Source: Bog-473 sp963804055
GTDB taxonomy: Bacteria; Actinomycetota; Acidimicrobiia; Acidimicrobiales; RAAP-2
Direction of reading: 5' to 3'
Length of the DNA stretch: 64,000 nt
NCBI GenBank assembly: GCA_963804055.1
Contig: CAWDOU010000001.1
Coordinates: forward strand, 806,001 to 870,000
Shown: positions 18,275 through 26,872 of the stretch, piece after piece
How the letters are laid out: each line of letters opens with the position of its first letter
How positions within the stretch are numbered: the first letter of the stretch is position 1
Made by a program: the position numbers and the translations under genes
The notes under the pieces: generated by a model
Database searches by the model: none
The model's input: the letters and a program-made list of their open reading frames with translations, nothing else
What the model was told of the DNA's origin: nothing

Positions 18275-20096
18275 GCGCTATCGATTCACGTATGAAGAGG
18301 GCTCCGTGTATTCGCACGTGGTCGATCTCGTCCGGCGCCACCACGGTTCCGACGGCGCAGTCGTCCTCGACCTGGGTTGTGGGTTCGGGTCCATCGCCGA
18401 GCCGATACGAGACCTGGGCCTCTCGTACATCGGCCTCGACAGCGATCCTGTCAGCGTCAAGGATCTGATCGATCGAGGGTTCGAGGCAGCAGAAGTCGAC
18501 CTGTCCGACCCGTCCCGCCTACCGGGGATCATTGAGGCCGTGGCGAATGGGAGGCAGCTGGCGGCCATCACCGCCCTGGATTTCCTCGAACACATCACCC
18601 ACGGCCCCGACCTTCTCGAAGCGTTGCGCGCGTTGTCACTGTCGCGCGGGCGTCCCGCTCTGGTCGTTTCCATTCCGAACGTGACGCACATCGACGTTGC
18701 GTCGAAGCTCCTCGTCGGCCGCTTCGACTACATGCCGACCGGTCTGCTCGACGAAACGCACGTTGTGTTCTATTCGCCGGCCCACTTGCAAAAGGTGATG
18801 GATGGGGCAGGGTGGGCCGAAGTGGGCAGGAACGACTATGAGCTCAGTCAGTCTGACCAGAAGTTTCCCGCTGACGCCGCCGTTCTGGCGCCCGGAACGC
18901 CGATCCATCGACTGCTCCTGCAGATCCGTGAACAAGCCTCGGAAGGGGCCATCGTCAACCAGTTCGTCCGGGCATACGTTCCCCTCGAGCAGCCGATCCG
19001 CGACGAACCGGCGGAGCCCGATGACGCTCCGTTTCTCAGCGTCCTCGTGCGCACCCAGGGCAAACGGCCGTCGACATTCACCGAGACGGTCCTTTCGTTG
19101 GCCGCACAGACGCTGCGAGACTTCGAGGTGCTCGTGCTCGCCCACGACATGACGTCGGAGGCGATCGCGGATCTGCAGAGAACCATCCAATGGTTCGATG
19201 GCGATTTCGCGCAGCGCGTGAGGGTGATCCGAGTCGAAGGGGGAGGTCGCGCCCGGCCGCTGAACGTCGGCGTCCGCGAGGCGCGCGGTTCGTACCTGGC
19301 CGCGCTCGACGACGACGATGTCGCCTTCGCCAATTGGGTCGAGGAATTCCACCGTACCGCCATGGCCAGACCCGGGCACGCAATCCGCACGATCGTGGCC
19401 GAACAGCCGATCAGCTCGGTGCCCTGGGCCGACGGGCCCGGTTACACCGCTCGAGGGAGCACGAACATCCCATTTCCCGAATCCTTCGATCTGTGGGAGC
19501 ACATGTACCAGAATGGGTCTCCGTTCTGCGGCTTCGCATTCCCTCGTTCCGTCTTCACGGTCATGGGCGTGCGATTCGATGAGACGCTGCCCGTCGTCGA
19601 GGACTGGGATGTGATCCTCCAGGCGGCGCTCCTGTGCGGGGTTGCCGACAATGCAGGTGTCACGTCCCTCTATCGCCGTTGGGAGGGCGGCGAGTCGTCG
19701 CTTTCCCAGCATCGTGCAGACGAATGGAACCGGGCTCGGGACAAGGTGTTGGCCAGGATCGATGCCAGGACGATCCCGTTGCCCCCTGGAGCACTCAGCG
19801 ATTTCCACCGGCTTCGAGACGAAGTGAACAAGCGTCGTGAGTGGATGGAGCACCTCATCTTCGAACGGGACGTGGCCAGGGAGGAGTCAGGTCAGCGAGC
19901 CGAAAAGATCGCTGAGCTCGCCGCTCGGTTGCACACGACGACGATTGAGCGTGACGTGGCGACGGCGCACGCGGAACGGACCCAGCAAGAGGTGGAACGC
20001 ATGACAAAGACCATCAGCTGGAAGCTCACGAAGCCGGTGCGCGGTCTCAAGACGGGAATCGGACGGCTCCAGAACCGGGATCCGTCAGGATCCTGA
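18261..20096 (+). CDS. Fusion protein: SAM methyltransferase plus GT2 glycosyltransferase plus coiled coil
   Basis: 611 residues. Residues ~1-215 are a class I methyltransferase: VLDLGCGFGSIAEPIRDL (motif I), YIGLDSDP (II), ITALDFLEHI (IV) and a post-I helix. Residues ~255-500 are a GT2 domain: FLSVLVRTQGKRPSTFTETV, RPLNVGVREARGSYLAALDDDDVAF (the DDD is the metal-binding motif), and FPRSVFTVMGVRFDETLPVVEDWDVILQAA (catalytic ED). The C-terminal ~100 residues are a charged coiled coil (RREWMEHLIFERDVAREE to ERTQQEVERMTKTISWKLTKPVR). The same ISWxLTxPLR tail is common in O-antigen and teichoic-type transferases. It overlaps the preceding GT2 gene by 14 bp. Predicted to methylate and extend a surface glycan. 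Confidence 0.85.
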   Translation: MSTSERYRFTYEEGSVYSHVVDLVRRHHGSDGAVVLDLGCGFGSIAEPIRDLGLSYIGLDSDPVSVKDLIDRGFEAAEVDLSDPSRLPGIIEAVANGRQLAAITALDFLEHITHGPDLLEALRALSLSRGRPALVVSIPNVTHIDVASKLLVGRFDYMPTGLLDETHVVFYSPAHLQKVMDGAGWAEVGRNDYELSQSDQKFPADAAVLAPGTPIHRLLLQIREQASEGAIVNQFVRAYVPLEQPIRDEPAEPDDAPFLSVLVRTQGKRPSTFTETVLSLAAQTLRDFEVLVLAHDMTSEAIADLQRTIQWFDGDFAQRVRVIRVEGGGRARPLNVGVREARGSYLAALDDDDVAFANWVEEFHRTAMARPGHAIRTIVAEQPISSVPWADGPGYTARGSTNIPFPESFDLWEHMYQNGSPFCGFAFPRSVFTVMGVRFDETLPVVEDWDVILQAALLCGVADNAGVTSLYRRWEGGESSLSQHRADEWNRARDKVLARIDARTIPLPPGALSDFHRLRDEVNKRREWMEHLIFERDVAREESGQRAEKIAELAARLHTTTIERDVATAHAERTQQEVERMTKTISWKLTKPVRGLKTGIGRLQNRDPSGS

Positions 20097-20202
20097 GCTG
20101 GCTCCGGTCAGTTCCCGGAACGTCGGGGCGGGCGGGCGCTCGGGCGTGCGGGCGTGCGGGCGTGACAACACTGGAACACGAAGACGGCGACGCCGTGCAT
20201 GC

Positions 20203-20895
20203 TCAGCTCGGATGGCTCCGCGGAGCCGGATTCGAGAGCCCGAGTCCGTACCCGGCCAGGAAGACCCCCGCCTCCTCGTGGCGGGGGTAGGCGCCGGCCA
20301 GCTTGTGGAACGCGGCGGAGTGGTCGGGGTAGGTCAGGTGCGCGATCTCGTGAACGAGGACCGAGTCGAGCACCCATCCGGGCACGACGCGCAGGCGGTG
20401 CGAGATGCGGATCTGGCCTGAGTAGTACGAGCACGAGCCCCAGCGTGCCGTCTGGTTGGTGACCCAGCGGACGGATTCAGGATGGGCGCCGACCAGGTAG
20501 CGGTCGCTCAGCTCGATCGCACGCGCCAGCAGGCCGTCGTCGTCGAGTCCGGATTGCAGCCGGTGGCGGGTCAGCAGCCGCTCCACCAACCAATCGATGG
20601 TCTTCTGCCGGTTCTCGACGTCGAGATGTGCGGGAAGCGACACGACGATGCGCCCTCCGACCCACTTGGCCTCCGAGGTCTTCTTGCGACGCTTGCTGAT
20701 GCGGACCTCGACCTCGGGCCCCGGGTCGGCGGCGCTGCCCCTGTCCCGGCGTTCCGCCTCCATGACCGTCTCCACCCGGTCGGAATCGGGCTCGGGCTCG
20801 CACGCCGGCACCGGCGCGGCCGCCCCTGAGCCGGCCGCGGGCCCGGGCCCGGGCTCGCCGAGGTCGGCCACATCGAACAAGGTCACGCACGGCAT
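20203..20895 (-). CDS. YgjP-like (DUF45) metallopeptidase, M48-related
   Basis: 230 residues from the ATG at 20895 (longer in-frame starts to 21036 would run into the DUF5684 promoter and read as junk). The N-terminal ~65 residues are acidic and low-complexity. The YgjP domain is intact: WGSCSYYSGQIRISHRLRVVPGWVLDSVLVHEIAHLTYPDHSAAFHKL, with zinc ligands HEIAH and the downstream H of DHSAAFH. Function in bacteria is poorly known; in some species it is linked to type I restriction operons, but none is here. It is divergent from the DUF5684 gene. Confidence 0.85.
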   Translation of the reverse strand: MPCVTLFDVADLGEPGPGPAAGSGAAAPVPACEPEPDSDRVETVMEAERRDRGSAADPGPEVEVRISKRRKKTSEAKWVGGRIVVSLPAHLDVENRQKTIDWLVERLLTRHRLQSGLDDDGLLARAIELSDRYLVGAHPESVRWVTNQTARWGSCSYYSGQIRISHRLRVVPGWVLDSVLVHEIAHLTYPDHSAAFHKLAGAYPRHEEAGVFLAGYGLGLSNPAPRSHPS

Positions 20896-21017
20896 TGTGG
20901 CCGAGAAGTGTGACCGGGCCGGGTATTCCTGGTCAGCATCCCTGCATCCGGCGATGCAGCCTCCTACCATCGCAGGGTCCGCCGACCTCGCAGGCGGGCC
21001 GAGAGGGAGGTGGGTCC

Positions 21018-21398
21018 GTGGGAGTTCTCTTGGCATCGGGCGGCGGTGGGTTCGTCGCCATCGTCTACATCGCCGTGATCGTGCTGATCTTCGCCGCGCT
21101 CTGGCACATCGTGGCCAAGGCGGGCCGCCAGGGGTGGGAGGGGATCATCCCGATCTACAACTACTACGTGATCCTCAAGATCGTCGGGCGGCCCGGCTGG
21201 TGGTTGATCCTCTACTTCATCCCGTTCGTCAACATCATCATCGGGATCATCGTGCTCTACGACCTGTGCAAGTCCTTCGGGAAGAGCGGCGCCTGGGTGC
21301 TCGGGTTCATCTTCCTGCCCTTCATCTTCTTCCCGATCCTGGGCTTCGGCGACGCGCAGTACGTCGGCCCGGCCGCGCAGAACCCGCACGCCATGTGA
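21018..21398 (+). CDS. DUF5684 family membrane protein
   Basis: 126 residues from the GTG at 21018 with a good ribosome binding site (GAGAGGGAGG, 21001-21010). Three to four membrane segments; signature GRQGWEGIIPIYNYYVILKIVGRPGWWLILYFIPFVNIIIGII, typical of the family, which is often found next to signal peptidase genes. Function is unknown. Converges with the LLM oxidoreductase gene. Confidence 0.8.
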   Translation: MGVLLASGGGGFVAIVYIAVIVLIFAALWHIVAKAGRQGWEGIIPIYNYYVILKIVGRPGWWLILYFIPFVNIIIGIIVLYDLCKSFGKSGAWVLGFIFLPFIFFPILGFGDAQYVGPAAQNPHAM

Positions 21399-21423
21399 GC
21401 AGTTGACCGCCGTGCGCCGGAAT

Positions 21424-21448
21424 GGCGCGCCGGGGGTTGGTGCGCGCC
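21424..21448. terminator. Candidate bidirectional terminator
   Basis: GGCGCGC and GCGCGCC form a perfect 7-bp stem with an 11-nt loop between the convergent DUF5684 and LLM genes. No U-tract is visible. Confidence 0.45.
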
Positions 21449-21458
21449 AGCCGAAGCG

Positions 21459-22496
21459 CTAGCCGAGGATGAGCTCGGCCAGCGTCCGCAGCGTGGCGAC
21501 GTCGCCGTTCACGAGCATGGTGGTGGCGCGCGACTCGCGCCACGCGTCCAGATCGTCACGGATCTTCTCCACCGGGCCGACCAGCGCGATCTCCTCCACC
21601 AGGGAGGTCGGGACGGCCGCTGCCGCGTCGTCCTTACGCCCGTCGAGATAGGCGTCCTGAATCTTGGTTGCGGCCTCCTCGTAGCCCATGCGGGCGAAGA
21701 CGTCGAAGTGGAAGTTCATCTCCTTGGCGCCCATGCCGCCGATGTACAGCGCGAGGTAGGGGCGGAAGCCGTCCGCCGCGGCGTCGGTATCGTCGCTGAT
21801 GACGGTGGGGGCGAAGGCCAGGACCTCGAAGTCCCCGGCATTGCGCCGCGCCCCCGGGCGGGCGAAGCCCTCGTCGAGGGAGGCCTCGAAGGACGACATG
21901 GCACGGGGCGAGAAGAAGATGGGGAACCACCCGTCGGCGATCTCGGCCGCCAGGGCGATGTTCTTCGGGCCCTCGGCCCCCAGAATGATGGGGATGTCGG
22001 CCCGCAGCGGGTGCACGATCGACTTGAGCGGCTTGCCCAGTCCCGTCCCCCCCGGATAGGGCAGCGGGTAGTGCGGCCCGTCGTTGGTCACCGGCTTCAC
22101 GCGGGCCAGCACCTGGCGCACGACGTCGACGTACTCGCGGGTGCGCGCCAGAGGGGCGGGGAAGGGCTGCCCGTACCACCCCTCGACGACCTGGGGGCCC
22201 GAGACGCCGAGGCCGAGCACGAAGCGGCCGCCCGAGAGGTGGTCCATCGTCTGCGCCGCCATGGCCATCGCCGTCGGGGTGCGCGCCGACAGCTGGCACA
22301 GCGACGTGCCGAGCCGCACCCGCTCGGTCTGCGAGCCCCACCAGGCGAGCGGGGTCAGCGCGTCGGAGCCGTAGGACTCCGCCGTCCACACGGAGTCGAA
22401 GCCGAGGCGTTCGGCCTCCCTGACGAGCTCCGCCGCGTTGGGCGGCGGGCCCGCACCCCAGTAGCCCATCTGCAAACCGATCTTCATGGACTTCAT
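21459..22496 (-). CDS. LLM-class F420-dependent oxidoreductase
   Basis: 345 residues from the ATG at 22496, which has GAGGAG 7 nt upstream. Bacterial luciferase-like TIM barrel: KIGLQMGYWGAGPP, LGFDSVWTAESYGSDALTPLAW, VRLGTSLCQLSARTPTAMAMAAQTMDHLSGGRFVLGLGVSGPQVVEGWYG, and GAEGPKNIALAAEIADGWFP. These are the usual F420-binding strands of the LLM family in actinobacteria. The substrate is not known. It lies downstream of a second LLM gene on the same strand with a 46-bp gap, so the two are probably cotranscribed. Confidence 0.88.
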   Translation of the reverse strand: MKSMKIGLQMGYWGAGPPPNAAELVREAERLGFDSVWTAESYGSDALTPLAWWGSQTERVRLGTSLCQLSARTPTAMAMAAQTMDHLSGGRFVLGLGVSGPQVVEGWYGQPFPAPLARTREYVDVVRQVLARVKPVTNDGPHYPLPYPGGTGLGKPLKSIVHPLRADIPIILGAEGPKNIALAAEIADGWFPIFFSPRAMSSFEASLDEGFARPGARRNAGDFEVLAFAPTVISDDTDAAADGFRPYLALYIGGMGAKEMNFHFDVFARMGYEEAATKIQDAYLDGRKDDAAAAVPTSLVEEIALVGPVEKIRDDLDAWRESRATTMLVNGDVATLRTLAELILG

Positions 22497-22542
22497 CTGT
22501 GACTCCTCTCGGCTTCCGGCGCGCCCCAGCGCCCCGAGCCTG

Positions 22543-23448
22543 TCAGACCTTGGCGACGATCTCCTCGGCGAACCAGTGCACCGGGCCCATGCGGGTGGCC
22601 AGCGCCTCGTCGTCAGGAGTCCCGGGCGCAATGTCGGCGAACATCCACGGCGCGCACACGAAGTCGGTCACGCCTGCGTCGGCGAAGCGGCGGTAGAGGT
22701 CGACGCTCGGCCGCTCGTTGAGCGAGAGATAGATGGTGAAGCCTTCCTTGTCCCGCCCGGCCTTGGCGAGGGCGTCGTGCAGCTCGGCAAGGTGCATCCA
22801 CGCCTCCTCCTCGCTGTAGGCGCCGGCGGCGATCCAGCCGTCGCAGAGCTCCGCCGTTCTGCGCAGGGCGACGGGGGAGTGGCCACCGCAGATGAACGGC
22901 ACCGGCTCGGTGGGGGCGGGCTCCATCTGGCACTCCGGGACGTCGTAGTAGTCGCCGTGGAACTCGACCCACCCGCCCCGCCACAGCGCGCGCAGGGCGA
23001 CGATCATTTCGTCCAGGCGCTTGCCGCGGTTGGCGAAGTCCTGGCCCGTCAGGTCGAACTCCTCCTTGCTCCAGCCGACGCCGATGCCGAGGCGCAGCCG
23101 GTTCCCCGAGAGGAAGGCGGTGGTCCCGACGGACTTGGCGACGGTCATGAGGTCGCGCAGCGGGGCGATGTAGATGCCGGTCGTGAAGAGCAGGTTCTCC
23201 GTGGCGCCGGCACAGGCCGAAATGACCGACATGGGGTCGGGCCAGGCCGTGTGGTCCTCCCAGCCCGGGGCCCCGTCCTCGGTCTTGGAATAGGTGTAGC
23301 GCGAGGTGCGCCGGCGGGGGTTGAACATGTGGTCGGAGACGTACATGCCGCCGTAGCCCAGGCCATCACATGCCTTGGCTATCGGGAGGATCTGGCTCGT
23401 CGGCAGGAAGGCCACGGCCTGATGGAATCGGACGTCGTGGTCGCGCAC
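22543..23448 (-). CDS. TIGR03619-type F420-dependent LLM oxidoreductase
   Basis: 301 residues. Features: MRDHDVRFHQAVAFLPTSQI, LGYGGMYVSDHMFNPR, LLFTTGIYIAPLRDLMTVAKSVGTTAFLSGNRLRLGIGVGWSKEEFD and PFICGGHSPVALRRTAELCDGWI. The HMFNPRR region is where the TIGR03619/Rv-type F420 enzymes differ from FMN luciferases. The gene starts 11 bp past the P450 stop on the same strand, so P450, this gene and the 21459 LLM form a likely three-gene transcript. The substrate could be a steroid or another lipid intermediate, by association only. Confidence 0.85.
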   Translation of the reverse strand: MRDHDVRFHQAVAFLPTSQILPIAKACDGLGYGGMYVSDHMFNPRRRTSRYTYSKTEDGAPGWEDHTAWPDPMSVISACAGATENLLFTTGIYIAPLRDLMTVAKSVGTTAFLSGNRLRLGIGVGWSKEEFDLTGQDFANRGKRLDEMIVALRALWRGGWVEFHGDYYDVPECQMEPAPTEPVPFICGGHSPVALRRTAELCDGWIAAGAYSEEEAWMHLAELHDALAKAGRDKEGFTIYLSLNERPSVDLYRRFADAGVTDFVCAPWMFADIAPGTPDDEALATRMGPVHWFAEEIVAKV

Positions 23449-23458
23449 GGTGCCGCCC

Positions 23459-24712
23459 TCAGCGAGCCCGGTCGGGCAGCGGCGTGCCCCCGACGGGAGC
23501 GGACGGCGCGAAGGCGATCGGGATGTGCTTGGTCCCGTTGATGAAGTTGGACTGCAGGCGCTGGACCTCGCCGTCGAGCCGCATGTCGGGGATGCGGTCG
23601 AGCAGGCGGTCGAACATCACCATGATCTCCATCCGGGCCAGGTTGGCCCCCAGGCAGAAGTGCGGCCCGCCCCCGCCGAAGGCGATGTGGTTGTTGGGCG
23701 AGCGGGTGATGTCGAACGCATCGGGATTCTCGAACGCCGACTCGTCCCGGTTGGCCGAGGTGTGCCAGAAGACGACCTTGTCGCCCTCTTCGATCTGTTG
23801 GCCGTGCAGCTCCATGTGAGCGGTCGCCGTGCGGCGGAAGTGCATGACTGGTGTCACGTAGCGGAGCATCTCCTCGACGGCGCCCGGGAGGAGCGAGCGG
23901 TCCTGGCGGAGCAGCTCCCACTGGTCGGGGTGGTCGAAGAACGCCGTCATGGCGCCTGACATGAGGTTCCGGGTCGTCTCGTTGCCGGCGACGATGAGGA
24001 GGAGGAAGAAGAGGTCGAGCTCCAGCTCGTTCAGCTTCTCGCCCTCGACCTCGGCGTTGAGCAGGACCGAGACGAGGTCCTCCTTGGGCTGCAGCCTCCG
24101 GGCCGTCGCCAGCTCCTCGGCGTAGGCGTAGACCTGCATGGCCGACTCGCCGGGGTCGGCCCCGGGGATCTGGTACTCGGGGTCCTCGGCACCGATCATG
24201 CGGTTCGACCAGTCGAAGACCATGCGGCGGTCCTCCTGGGGCACGCCGAGCAGCTCGGCGATCACGAGCAGGGGGAGCTCGGCCGAGATCTCTTCGACGA
24301 AGTCGGCCGTGCCGCGCTCGCACACGGCGTCGATGATGCCGTCGGCGTACCCGACGATCTGCTGCTCGAGGTCGCGCACCATCTTGGGGGTGAAGCCCTT
24401 GTTGACCAGGCGGCGGTAGCGCGTGTGCATGGTCGGGTCCATGTTGACCATCATCAGCTGCTGCTGGGCGAGCTGGTCGTCGTCCATGTCGGGGAAGAGC
24501 GAGCCGCGCCGGGCCGAGGAGAAATGCTCCCAGTCCCGATTGACGTGGACGCAGTCGTCGTAGCGCGTGATGGCCCAGAACCCGCCGCGGGGAGCGCCCT
24601 CCTGGGGGTGCCAGTAGGCGGGGGCCTCCCGGCGGAGCTCGGCGAACCACTCGTAGGGCACGCCGGCCACGAAGTTGCGCCCGTCGATCAGGTCGATCTC
24701 GTCGAGGCTCAA
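23459..24712 (-). CDS. Cytochrome P450 (CYP125/CYP142-clade-like)
   Basis: 417 residues from the TTG at 24712, preceded by AAAGGGGGGG at a good spacing; an in-frame GTG at 24730 is the alternative. I-helix LIVAGNETTRN, K-helix EEMLRYVTP, heme loop FGGGGPHFCLGANLAR with the axial Cys. Phrases GGFWAITRYDD, LLGVPQEDRRMVFDWSNRMIGAEDPEY resemble mycobacterial sterol-side-chain hydroxylases of the CYP125/124/142 clade, so a role in sterol C26 oxidation is plausible. It heads a transcript with two LLM genes. A weak KstR-like site lies 69 bp upstream. Confidence 0.88.
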   Translation of the reverse strand: MSLDEIDLIDGRNFVAGVPYEWFAELRREAPAYWHPQEGAPRGGFWAITRYDDCVHVNRDWEHFSSARRGSLFPDMDDDQLAQQQLMMVNMDPTMHTRYRRLVNKGFTPKMVRDLEQQIVGYADGIIDAVCERGTADFVEEISAELPLLVIAELLGVPQEDRRMVFDWSNRMIGAEDPEYQIPGADPGESAMQVYAYAEELATARRLQPKEDLVSVLLNAEVEGEKLNELELDLFFLLLIVAGNETTRNLMSGAMTAFFDHPDQWELLRQDRSLLPGAVEEMLRYVTPVMHFRRTATAHMELHGQQIEEGDKVVFWHTSANRDESAFENPDAFDITRSPNNHIAFGGGGPHFCLGANLARMEIMVMFDRLLDRIPDMRLDGEVQRLQSNFINGTKHIPIAFAPSAPVGGTPLPDRAR

Positions 24713-24780
24713 GGCCCCCCCTTTCCACACCTGGCGACTCGTCCCCCGTCGCCTGGTGCCTGCCCTTTTGAGGCAATTTC

Positions 24781-24794
24781 TAGAACGTGTGTCA
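24781..24794. promoter_or_regulatory. Weak KstR-like operator, site 2
   Basis: TAGAACGTGTGTCA matches TnnAACnnGTTnnA except GTG for GTT. It lies between the P450 and the divergent Anbu gene. It is the weakest of the five sites. Confidence 0.35.
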
Positions 24795-24927
24795 GTGATC
24801 ATAGGCACAGACCAGCGCCGCCCGGCCGGCTGCGGAGCGGTCCGGGGCAGCCCGCCCAGCAGGTAGCTTCGCCGGGAAGGCCATCGGAGTTCCCGACCAG
24901 GGCCCGAGCGAACTGAGGACGGCGGCG

Positions 24928-25686
24928 TTGACCTATTGCCTGGCCCTGCGGCTCCACGAGGGCATGCTCTTCCTGTCGGACACCCGGACGAACGCGGGCG
25001 TCGACAACGTCGGCACCTACCGCAAGATGCACGTGCTCCAGCCCGCGGAGGACCGCATCTTCGTGATCGAGTCCGCCGGCAGCCTGGCCACCACGCAGCA
25101 GGTGCTCGACCGCATGGCCCGCGACCTGGCGGCGGGCGAGGCGACCGAGAGCCTCGCCACGGTGGGACACCTCTTCGAGGCCGCGCTGTATCTCGGGCGC
25201 GTGAGCCGCGAGGTGGCGGACGAGCACAAGGAGGCGTTGGGCCGGGTCGGGGCCGACGGCACGGCGACCTTCATTCTGGGCGGCCACGTCGGTGACGAGG
25301 ACCCCGACATTTTGCTGGTGTACCCCGAAGGCAACTACATCCGCGCCTCGGACGATCGCCCTTTCCTGCAGATCGGCGAGAGCAAGTACGGGAAGTTCAT
25401 GCTCGAGCTGGCCGTCGAGGCTCACGTCGACCTCGTCACGGCGGCGAAGATCGCGCTCGGCTCCATGCTGAGCACGGCCTCCGCAAACCTCTCGGTCGGG
25501 CCGCCCTACGACATCGGCTTCTACCTCAACGCCACCCGGGAGCTCAGCCAGTTCCGCATCGACAGCGACTCCCCGTTGCTCCAGAACCTGCAAAAGGTGT
25601 GGGAGCGTCACCTCCTCGACGGGATCGCCAAGCTGCCGGCGATCACGCAGGACGACCTGATCGAGGTCGAGGACCCGCCGTCCTAG
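24928..25686 (+). CDS. anbu: Anbu, proteasome-like peptidase
   Basis: 252 residues from the TTG at 24928 (GAGGAC 8 nt upstream). After removal of Met the N-terminal Thr is free as in Ntn hydrolases. Catalytic set Thr2, Asp18 (FLSDTRTNAG) and Lys33 (YRKMHV) is present, as is SAGSLATTQQVL. The length and strings MTYCLALRLHEG and DTRTNAGVDN match the Anbu family (COG3484), which assembles into open-ring or lock-washer oligomers. In other bacteria anbu sits with an ATP-grasp protein, an alpha-E protein and a transglutaminase. None of these is here, so this is an orphan copy. Substrate unknown. Confidence 0.9.
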   Translation: MTYCLALRLHEGMLFLSDTRTNAGVDNVGTYRKMHVLQPAEDRIFVIESAGSLATTQQVLDRMARDLAAGEATESLATVGHLFEAALYLGRVSREVADEHKEALGRVGADGTATFILGGHVGDEDPDILLVYPEGNYIRASDDRPFLQIGESKYGKFMLELAVEAHVDLVTAAKIALGSMLSTASANLSVGPPYDIGFYLNATRELSQFRIDSDSPLLQNLQKVWERHLLDGIAKLPAITQDDLIEVEDPPS

Positions 25687-25762
25687 GCGTCGGTCCTGGG
25701 CCGGACGGCACCCTGATCGGGATTCGCACCGCCGGATGCAGCGCCTGACCGGGAGGAGAGAG

Positions 25763-26803
25763 ATGGACGAGGAGGACACGGCGCCCGCGGGCTCGGCCGA
25801 GGACCCGGTGAGCGAGTGGATCTCGACCGGGAGTCTCCCGTCCGACGAGGAGATCCGGGCGATCGTCGAGGCGGGCTACGAGCGCTTCCGGCACGACGGC
25901 GAGGGCAAGGTGGCCGACTACATCCCCGCTCTGGCGGAAGCCTCGCCCGACGCCTTCGGTGTCTGTGTGGCCGGGGTGCACGGCGGAGTCTTCGCCATCG
26001 GCGATGCCGAGCAGGAGTTCACCATTCAGAGCATCTCGAAGCTGTTCGTGTTCGCCCTGGTCTGCGACGTGCTCGGCCCGGCCGAGGCGCGCCGCAAGCT
26101 CGGCGTCAACAGCACCGGGCTGCCGTTCGACTCGGTCATGGGCGTCGAGCTCAACGAGGAGCGCACCATGAACCCGATGGTGAACGCCGGCGCGCTGGCC
26201 ACCACGAGCCTCGTGCCGGGTGACACGAGCGAGGAGAAGTTCGCGCGCATCGTGGCGGCACTGTCGGCCTTCGCCGGCCGTCCGCTGGCGATGGACGAGG
26301 CGGTGTACGCGTCCGAGGCGGCCACCAACGACCGCAACCGCGGCATCGCGCACCTCCTGAACGGCTACGGCCGGATGTACTGCGACCCTGACGTCGCCAC
26401 CGACATCTACACGCGGCAGTGCTCGCTGCGCGTGTCGGCCCGCGACCTGGCCGTCATGGGGGCGACCCTGGCCGACGGCGGAGTCAACCCGCTGACCGGC
26501 GTGCGCGCGCTGGCGTCGGGCACGTGCAAGCGGGTGCTGCCCGTCCTCGCGACGGCGGGCCTCTACGAGCGCTCGGGTGACTGGCTCTACGACGTGGGAC
26601 TGCCGGGCAAGAGCGGGGTGAGCGGGGGACTGGTGACGGTGTCGCCCGGGAAGGGTGGCGTGGGCACGTACTCGCCGCCGCTCGACGACGCCGGCAACAG
26701 CGTCCGGGGTCGGCACATGACCGCCTACCTGTCCGAGCGTCTCGGCCTGAACCTCTTCTCCTCGTCGCCCCGCCTCGAGGGCCCGGTCCAACCGACGGGT
26801 TGA
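25763..26803 (+). CDS. glsA: Glutaminase A
   Basis: 346 residues from the ATG at 25763 (GGGAGGAGAG upstream). Hydrolyses glutamine to glutamate and ammonia. Serine beta-lactamase-like fold with catalytic SxxK (Ser90-Ile-Ser-Lys93 in TIQSISKLF). Also NPMVNAGALATTSL, EAATNDRNRGIAHLL and GLYERSGDWLYDVGLPGKSGVSGGLVTVSPGKGG, all typical of GlsA. Length matches the short bacterial form apart from an acidic ~20-residue N-terminal extension. It follows anbu by 76 bp and may be independent. Confidence 0.93.
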   Translation: MDEEDTAPAGSAEDPVSEWISTGSLPSDEEIRAIVEAGYERFRHDGEGKVADYIPALAEASPDAFGVCVAGVHGGVFAIGDAEQEFTIQSISKLFVFALVCDVLGPAEARRKLGVNSTGLPFDSVMGVELNEERTMNPMVNAGALATTSLVPGDTSEEKFARIVAALSAFAGRPLAMDEAVYASEAATNDRNRGIAHLLNGYGRMYCDPDVATDIYTRQCSLRVSARDLAVMGATLADGGVNPLTGVRALASGTCKRVLPVLATAGLYERSGDWLYDVGLPGKSGVSGGLVTVSPGKGGVGTYSPPLDDAGNSVRGRHMTAYLSERLGLNLFSSSPRLEGPVQPTG

Positions 26804-26850
26804 CATCCGCCGTTCACAATGGAATACTTGTAAAAGGATCTCATTGTGAA
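26800..26850 (+). promoter_or_regulatory. Promoter and dyad operator of the SRPBCC-ArsR operon
   Basis: TTGACA (26800-26805), a 17-bp spacer and AATACT (26823-26828) form a sigma-70-type promoter. A perfect 9-bp inverted repeat, TTCACAATG (26813-26821) and CATTGTGAA (26842-26850), brackets the -10 element. This is a good operator for the ArsR protein encoded second in the operon. Confidence 0.75.
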
Positions 26851-26872
26851 TCTGGACGAAAGGAACACCCTC

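Noticed and set aside
20895..21036. N-terminal extension of the YgjP-like gene to 21036
   Set aside because: The extra 47 residues are Pro/Arg/Cys-rich and run through the ribosome binding site and start of the divergent DUF5684 gene.
26846..26872. GTG at 26846 as start of the first SRPBCC gene
   Set aside because: It lies in the operator arm, and the ATG at 26873 has its own AAAGGA at better spacing.
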